A stretch of DNA of 64,000 nucleotides from Roseibium limicola (GTDB lineage Bacteria; Pseudomonadota; Alphaproteobacteria; Rhizobiales; Stappiaceae), in contig NZ_JAFLNF010000001.1 in NCBI RefSeq assembly GCF_017313085.1, forward strand, positions 744,001 through 808,000, in the 5' to 3' direction. Below the pieces are notes generated by a model. It was not told the DNA's origin. It saw only the letters and a list, made by a program, of their open reading frames with translations, and searched no databases. Below are positions 59,389 through 64,000 of this stretch, piece by piece (position 1 is the stretch's first letter; the number at the start of each line of letters is the position of its first letter). A program made the position numbers and the translations under genes.

Positions 59389-60255
59389 TTACCTGTCACC
59401 CCCCAGAATAATCGGCAACCCGTCTTTCCCGCCGCCAATCACCACCGTTTTCGAATTGGGAGACATCGCCAGATCACGAGTGGCCTGAACACCCTGCCAT
59501 CTCAAGAGATCTTCATTCAGGCTTTTCTTGATGATGTCCTGATAGCGCGTGATCCCCTCGGCTTCGATCTCCTTGCGCTTGGCTTCCTGACGTTCGATGC
59601 CGAGCTTGTATTGATAGGACTTCTCTTCCTCCGACAAGGTCAGCTTGCGCTCGACGGCCAGGCGCACAGCAGCAGGCAACTCAACGCTTCGCACAAGAAC
59701 ATCATCGACGATCACATATCGATCTTCAACATTGGTCAGACTGCTGACCACGATCGATTCCAGAAAGCCGCGCTTGCTGGTGTAAACCTGCTCCGGCGTG
59801 TACTGCCCCACTTCGCGGCGTAGTACGGCTTCGGTTTCGGGAAAGACGATCTTGTTCAAATATTCCGGGCCGACCGTCACATGCAGCAGCGGAAGAAGCC
59901 TGAGATCCGGCTGGTAGCGAACTGCGATCTGGATTTCGATCGGAAGTCCGCCCTTCGTCAGCATCGTGTAATTGCGTTCTTTTGTCTGAAGCCGGACGTT
60001 GTAGACATACATCCGGTTCCACGGCCAAATCACATGGAGGCCCTCGCCGTAGATCCGGTTCATTTCCGTTCCGGACACCCAGTGATAGAGAACTCCGGAT
60101 TCACCAGACTGAATTGTTATGACAATCCGGTTCCACAAAAGCGCCAGACCGACGCCGAACAAAATAATAAAGATGAGGGCATACAGTTGAATACGCTTTT
60201 GGCGCTCACTTCTCAGCGCGTCTTCGTAGTCGTCGAATTCATCATCAAAAGCCAT
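59389..60255 (-). CDS. SPFH/prohibitin-family membrane protein
   Basis: The 288-residue protein has an acidic N-terminus, one transmembrane helix at about 23-43, an SPFH domain (about 45-230; SGESGVLYHWVSGTEMNRIYGEGLHVIWPWNRMYVYNVRLQTKERNYTMLTKGGLPIEIQIAVRYQ) and a Glu/Lys-rich coiled coil (about 205-265). The family assembles into membrane rings that organise microdomains and often accompany proteases. It is the first gene of the minus-strand trio with the anchored receptor and the small membrane protein. Which partner it scaffolds is unknown. Confidence 0.93.
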   Translation of the reverse strand: MAFDDEFDDYEDALRSERQKRIQLYALIFIILFGVGLALLWNRIVITIQSGESGVLYHWVSGTEMNRIYGEGLHVIWPWNRMYVYNVRLQTKERNYTMLTKGGLPIEIQIAVRYQPDLRLLPLLHVTVGPEYLNKIVFPETEAVLRREVGQYTPEQVYTSKRGFLESIVVSSLTNVEDRYVIVDDVLVRSVELPAAVRLAVERKLTLSEEEKSYQYKLGIERQEAKRKEIEAEGITRYQDIIKKSLNEDLLRWQGVQATRDLAMSPNSKTVVIGGGKDGLPIILGGDR

Positions 60256-60430
60256 TCGGCCGACTCACCTTTGCGGAACCTGAGCAGACTGGGACTATAC
60301 GCCTAGCCCTGCCCGCTTTCCAGTACGTAACCTGTTTGGATCAAACCACTTTATGCCTTGGCACACCAATAGCTCGAGCCGATTTCCCTCGTAAAACGAC
60401 GAGATTTTGGATCAACGAACACCAACTGCG

Positions 60431-63400
60431 TCAACACGAGTCGCCGTCTCGCCCTTGATCAAACGCCTGAGAAAGCCAGGACCCGAGCGCCGGATGCCTC
60501 AAAAGGCTGTAATGATCCCCAGCGACATGAATTTCCTCCACCGCTCCGCTCGTCACAACACCCCACCCGGCAACATGACCTGCGGAGAGACTTTCGGTAG
60601 CCCGGACAAGTGTCAGGGGAACATCCGAGGGGCGGAGTCTATGCCTATGAAAAGCCCGAAAATGTTCTTCAAACACCCGATAAAGGCGGTTCAGCTCACC
60701 GCTCTGTATGCCAGGAAGCATCACATCCAGTTGAGGCAAAATCATTGCTTTCTCGACGACATCCTCACCGGGCAGCAATGCGACATCCACGCCAAAAAGG
60801 TCACGCAAGAAAGCCGATTTACAGTCCTCGATAAGAGCGGCTTCCGAGCGGCCTGAGGTATTCTCGGCCCTCCGCACGTCAGCAGGAGTAAAACTGTCAA
60901 TCAAGACAAGGGAGGCCACCTCAGCTCCAAGCGAGATCAGTTTGCACGCGACTTCATAGGCAACGACGCCCCCAAAAGACCAACCGCACAAAGTGTAAGG
61001 GCCTTGCGGTTGGGCCACTCGAATTTGACCGCAATACGCCTCGGCAAGATCGTCGATTGATCGGGCTGAAATGTCTTCTTCCGCCTCCAGTCCCATAGCT
61101 CTTAGGCCAAGAACGGATCGGTGCGCACTCAGAACCTCGACCATCTCCTGATAACAGCCAAGCATCCCGCTGACTGGATGAAACAGACAAATTGGTCGAG
61201 CGTTTGCCCCTCCGACTTCAGGCGCCGTCTGGCTCAACGATACGACAAGCGAAGAAGACGCGTTGCCTGACGCTAGGGAAACCCGCTGCCTGCCACTGGC
61301 CACCGCACCACGTGCACGCAACAGCTGCGCCTGCGCAGTGATGGTTCTGGCATGTGCCAGGTCCCGCACCGAAAGGCTGCAATTGAAGCTCTCCTTAAGA
61401 CCGTTCAACAGCCGGATCGTCAGAAGGCTGTGGCCTCCGGCGTCCGCAAAGTCGCTGTCGATGGCAAGATGTTCTTCCGCCGCAAGATCCAGAACCTCAC
61501 GCCAGAGTACCAGAACATCTTGTTCATGCTGGTCTCTCGGTGCAGGGCCTTGAGTCCTTAACTGCGGGGCAGGAGCTTTTGATGCGCTCAAGGATTTGCG
61601 GTCAATCTTGCCACTCGCCGTTTTGGGCAGATTGTCGAGACGAACCCAATTGGACGGCATCATGTGTTCAGGTAGGCGTGCTGCCAGATGCTGACGCAAC
61701 CGGTCTTCGTCATATGAGAGCTCAGGCTCGCCAACATAGGCCGTTAGAGCAATTTCGCCGGATCTCTTGCGTTTGCCGACAACGGCTGCTTCCGCAACAC
61801 CACCAGCCTGAACTGCCGCCTCGATTTCAGCAAGTTCAACTCTGTGTCCGCGGATCTTGACCTGATCATCGACCCTGCCCCGAAAGGCAATGACGCCGCC
61901 GCTGTTGTAAAGATAACAGGCCAGATCTCCGGTGCCGTACAACCGCACAGTCTTATGCCCGATCTTATGATCCCTGAATTTTTCGGCGGTCACATCCCTG
62001 CGCTCATGATAGCCGATTGCCAGTCGATCACCGCCAAGGTGCAGCTCCCCGACAATACCATCGGGCACGATATTACCATCTGGATCAAGGATATAGACCT
62101 CGGTTCCAGGCAGAGGGCGGCCAATCGGAATGGTTTGCCCCCGACTGACGGAGGGGGCCAGATCAAGAGGCTTTACAGTGTGGACCAGCGCGGTGATCGT
62201 CGCTTCGGTTGGTCCGTAGGCATTGACCAGTCTGATGCGACTTAGTCCGCTCGTGTGCCATTCCTTGGCGAGTTCCGGCGTCAGGACCTCACCACCGACA
62301 ATCATCAGCCGTAGATCCAGTTCTGAAAGATCGGTGCGACTGCGTGTCCACGACCGCAAGACCTCATACAGATAGACCGGGGGGAGATCTGCGACTGTTA
62401 TCGCAGCGTCTCTCAGGAACTTCAGAAAGCCGTCAGCCGATAACAGTTCAGTCGGCCGGAGCACCAGCCTTCCACCTGTCACCAGAACAGGCAGGATCTG
62501 CTCAATTGCCGTGTCGACAGCCGTCGGTGCGAATTGCAGCACGACATCGCTGATGCTGAGGCCATATTCCGTTGAGATGACCCTGACATGGCCGGACAAG
62601 GCGCCATGTGAGACCACAACGCCTTTCGGAGCTCCGGTCGAGCCCGACGTATAGATGATATAGGCAGGGTCTGTGCTGAGAACCGCACGTTTAGGGTGCC
62701 CGGCAAAACGGTCCAGCAACCCGGACTGGTTCTTCTCCAGATCGATGATCTTTGTGCTGGTGCTCGCCAGTCCCTCAAGCCGTTTTGCAAGTTGGCCGCT
62801 TGAAACGACGGTCGTGCATCCGGCGTCTTTCAAGATGTAGCCGATGCGTTCGTCAGGATAGTCCGTATCAATCGGCACCCAAACCGCACCCATGCTGAGC
62901 ACCGCCAGCATAGTGGCAATCCCATCAGTCTCCCGGCCGAGGACAACGCCCACCCGGTCCCCGGGCTGCACATGCGCCTTGTTGAGCACCAACGCGATTT
63001 TTTTGCATCGTGCAGCTAACGCCTTGTAACTAAGGTTTTTCTGACCATCTGCGACCGCAAGCGATGATCCCATCTTTCTGGCGTTTGCAAAAATCAGTTC
63101 ATGAACCGCTGGACCTGCCTCTTCACCCCGACCACTGGTGTTCCAGTAGTTCATTGCCCGCTCGGCTTCGGCCTTGGTCAGCAATGGCAGTTTGGACAGA
63201 GGCATTTCAGACTGTTCAAGCGCCCCTTCCAGAAGCTGGTTGAAATGCCCAAACAACCGTCTGATGAACTCGCGCGAATAACGATTGGAATCGTAGGTGG
63301 CGATAAGAAGCGAACCTTCAGAATTATGCTGAACTTCAAGTCCGAGGTCTTCCCCACCTACCTGACGAATTTCAGGGATAAGCACGACCTTGCCCTCTGA

Positions 63401-64000
63401 AAACACCGCAGGTTCGTCGTTTCCCTGTGCGAAATTCTGATAGGCGAAGGTGACTTGATAGGGCACGGCACCGGTCTCAGTCCCACCAATCTCTCTGGCA
63501 ATTGCCGCAAAGGGGAAATCACTCTGTTTCAGGCCGTCGGCAAAATCCGTGGCGATGGACCTACAGAACTCATTGAAGGTTTTCTCTGGGTCAACGCCGA
63601 TGCGCATCGCAATCATGTTGGCGCAGTAACCGACTGTCTCGGCAAAACGACCTGCCGGGCGGCGCAGCGTTGGAACACCAATGACAAGGTCCTCATCGCC
63701 CGAGTAGCGATAGAGCAACACCGAAAAGACGGTCAGATAAAATGCAGCCGGACTGATCCCCAGCGTCCTTGCGGCTTCAAGCACACGGACACTGACGCTG
63801 GATGACAACTTGTGTTCTGCAGTCTGTCCATGTGGCAGCTTGTCCGCCCCCACCGCACTCGCGTCGGCGATCCGGAGATCGCGGGTGTAACCTGAAAGTT
63901 TTTCAAGCCAATACTGCTTCTGCGCCTGCCCGTCTTCTGACCTGATGAAACTGGTTTCCCACGCGACAAAATCGGCATAATCCGCGCCAGCCGGTGACGT
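60431..64000 (-). CDS. Nonribosomal peptide synthetase, C-terminal module (partial)
   Basis: The frame is open to the window end and gives 1189 visible residues, so the gene begins outside. The visible order is: the second half of a condensation domain (63100-64000; YADFVAWE is the C4-type motif); an adenylation domain (about 61600-63080; YIIYTSGSTG, NAYGPTE, YGTGDLA, ASGKIDRKSL); a carrier domain with the phosphopantetheine Ser in GGHSLL (61421-61438); and a type I thioesterase (about 60440-61250) with the nucleophile motif GWSFGG (60967-60984). The thioesterase implies a final module that releases the peptide. The conserved Asp at the A4 position fits an alpha-amino acid, but specificity is not called. 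The product is unknown. Confidence 0.95.
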   Translation of the reverse strand, partial: TSPAGADYADFVAWETSFIRSEDGQAQKQYWLEKLSGYTRDLRIADASAVGADKLPHGQTAEHKLSSSVSVRVLEAARTLGISPAAFYLTVFSVLLYRYSGDEDLVIGVPTLRRPAGRFAETVGYCANMIAMRIGVDPEKTFNEFCRSIATDFADGLKQSDFPFAAIAREIGGTETGAVPYQVTFAYQNFAQGNDEPAVFSEGKVVLIPEIRQVGGEDLGLEVQHNSEGSLLIATYDSNRYSREFIRRLFGHFNQLLEGALEQSEMPLSKLPLLTKAEAERAMNYWNTSGRGEEAGPAVHELIFANARKMGSSLAVADGQKNLSYKALAARCKKIALVLNKAHVQPGDRVGVVLGRETDGIATMLAVLSMGAVWVPIDTDYPDERIGYILKDAGCTTVVSSGQLAKRLEGLASTSTKIIDLEKNQSGLLDRFAGHPKRAVLSTDPAYIIYTSGSTGAPKGVVVSHGALSGHVRVISTEYGLSISDVVLQFAPTAVDTAIEQILPVLVTGGRLVLRPTELLSADGFLKFLRDAAITVADLPPVYLYEVLRSWTRSRTDLSELDLRLMIVGGEVLTPELAKEWHTSGLSRIRLVNAYGPTEATITALVHTVKPLDLAPSVSRGQTIPIGRPLPGTEVYILDPDGNIVPDGIVGELHLGGDRLAIGYHERRDVTAEKFRDHKIGHKTVRLYGTGDLACYLYNSGGVIAFRGRVDDQVKIRGHRVELAEIEAAVQAGGVAEAAVVGKRKRSGEIALTAYVGEPELSYDEDRLRQHLAARLPEHMMPSNWVRLDNLPKTASGKIDRKSLSASKAPAPQLRTQGPAPRDQHEQDVLVLWREVLDLAAEEHLAIDSDFADAGGHSLLTIRLLNGLKESFNCSLSVRDLAHARTITAQAQLLRARGAVASGRQRVSLASGNASSSLVVSLSQTAPEVGGANARPICLFHPVSGMLGCYQEMVEVLSAHRSVLGLRAMGLEAEEDISARSIDDLAEAYCGQIRVAQPQGPYTLCGWSFGGVVAYEVACKLISLGAEVASLVLIDSFTPADVRRAENTSGRSEAALIEDCKSAFLRDLFGVDVALLPGEDVVEKAMILPQLDVMLPGIQSGELNRLYRVFEEHFRAFHRHRLRPSDVPLTLVRATESLSAGHVAGWGVVTSGAVEEIHVAGDHYSLLRHPALGSWLSQAFDQGRDGDSC

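Noticed and set aside
1..64000. tRNA, rRNA, insertion sequences and CRISPR arrays
   Set aside because: None could be supported: no cloverleaf-like GTTCRA arm with matching ends, no transposase, and no spaced direct repeats were seen.

Overview
The window looks like chromosomal DNA of a metabolically versatile alphaproteobacterium. The evidence is moderately high GC in the genes, long runs of coupled ATGA overlaps, several periplasmic-binding-protein transport systems (CUT1, CUT2, Liv, Afu-like, TRAP), and a formate dehydrogenase whose diaphorase subunit is fused as in Methylorubrum FDH1. A marine or host-associated member of the Stappiaceae/Rhodobacteraceae-like groups would fit. That placement is an inference from gene style, not from a marker gene. 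I saw no rRNA, tRNA, IS element or CRISPR array.

Layout. (1) 1-8096, + strand: a glycoside-utilisation operon with a CUT1 sugar ABC permease end, its ATPase, two xylose-isomerase-like TIM-barrel proteins, two Gfo/Idh/MocA oxidoreductases, an aldo/keto reductase and a GH43 beta-xylosidase. (2) 8222-8908: two small genes, each followed by a strong terminator. (3) 9053-18937, - strand: a response regulator and histidine kinase, then an OFA-family (oxalate/formate) transporter and a two-subunit NAD-dependent formate dehydrogenase. (4) 19527-20075: an unknown cysteine-containing protein. (5) 20129-36710: a LysR regulator, two MaoC-like hydratases and two CaiB/BaiF CoA-transferases (+). Convergent to these is a long (-) operon with a Liv-type ABC transporter, two acyl-CoA dehydrogenases, enoyl-CoA hydratase, a D-2-hydroxyacid dehydrogenase and a FadJ-like bifunctional enzyme. 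Together they look like uptake and CoA-dependent breakdown of an unidentified carboxylic acid. A metallo-beta-lactamase-fold hydrolase is divergent from the Liv genes. A 21-bp element is shared between the lysR/maoC and livG/hydrolase intergenic regions and suggests one regulon. (6) 36888-41130: a DctPQM TRAP transporter and a flavin-reductase-like protein, separated by a strikingly AT-rich gene-free island.

(7) 41472-48504, +: a LacI-type regulator with two near-palindromic operators, a CUT2 sugar ABC transporter, ribitol 2-dehydrogenase and an FGGY D-ribulokinase, which together form a ribitol uptake and catabolism operon. (8) 48676-54987: a second LacI-type regulator divergent from an Afu-like binding-protein transporter with an inositol-monophosphatase-family phosphatase. 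Two matching operator palindromes flank the promoter region. This set fits sugar-phosphate import better than iron import. (9) 55606-60255: an unusual set made of a ParA/MinD-like ATPase with two DUF697-type membrane proteins (+), facing an SPFH/prohibitin-like protein, a membrane-anchored Leu/Ile/Val-binding-type receptor and a small two-helix membrane protein (-). This is the best candidate in the window for an undescribed system. (10) 60431-64000, -: the C-terminal part of a nonribosomal peptide synthetase (half a condensation domain, then adenylation, carrier and thioesterase domains), cut by the window end.
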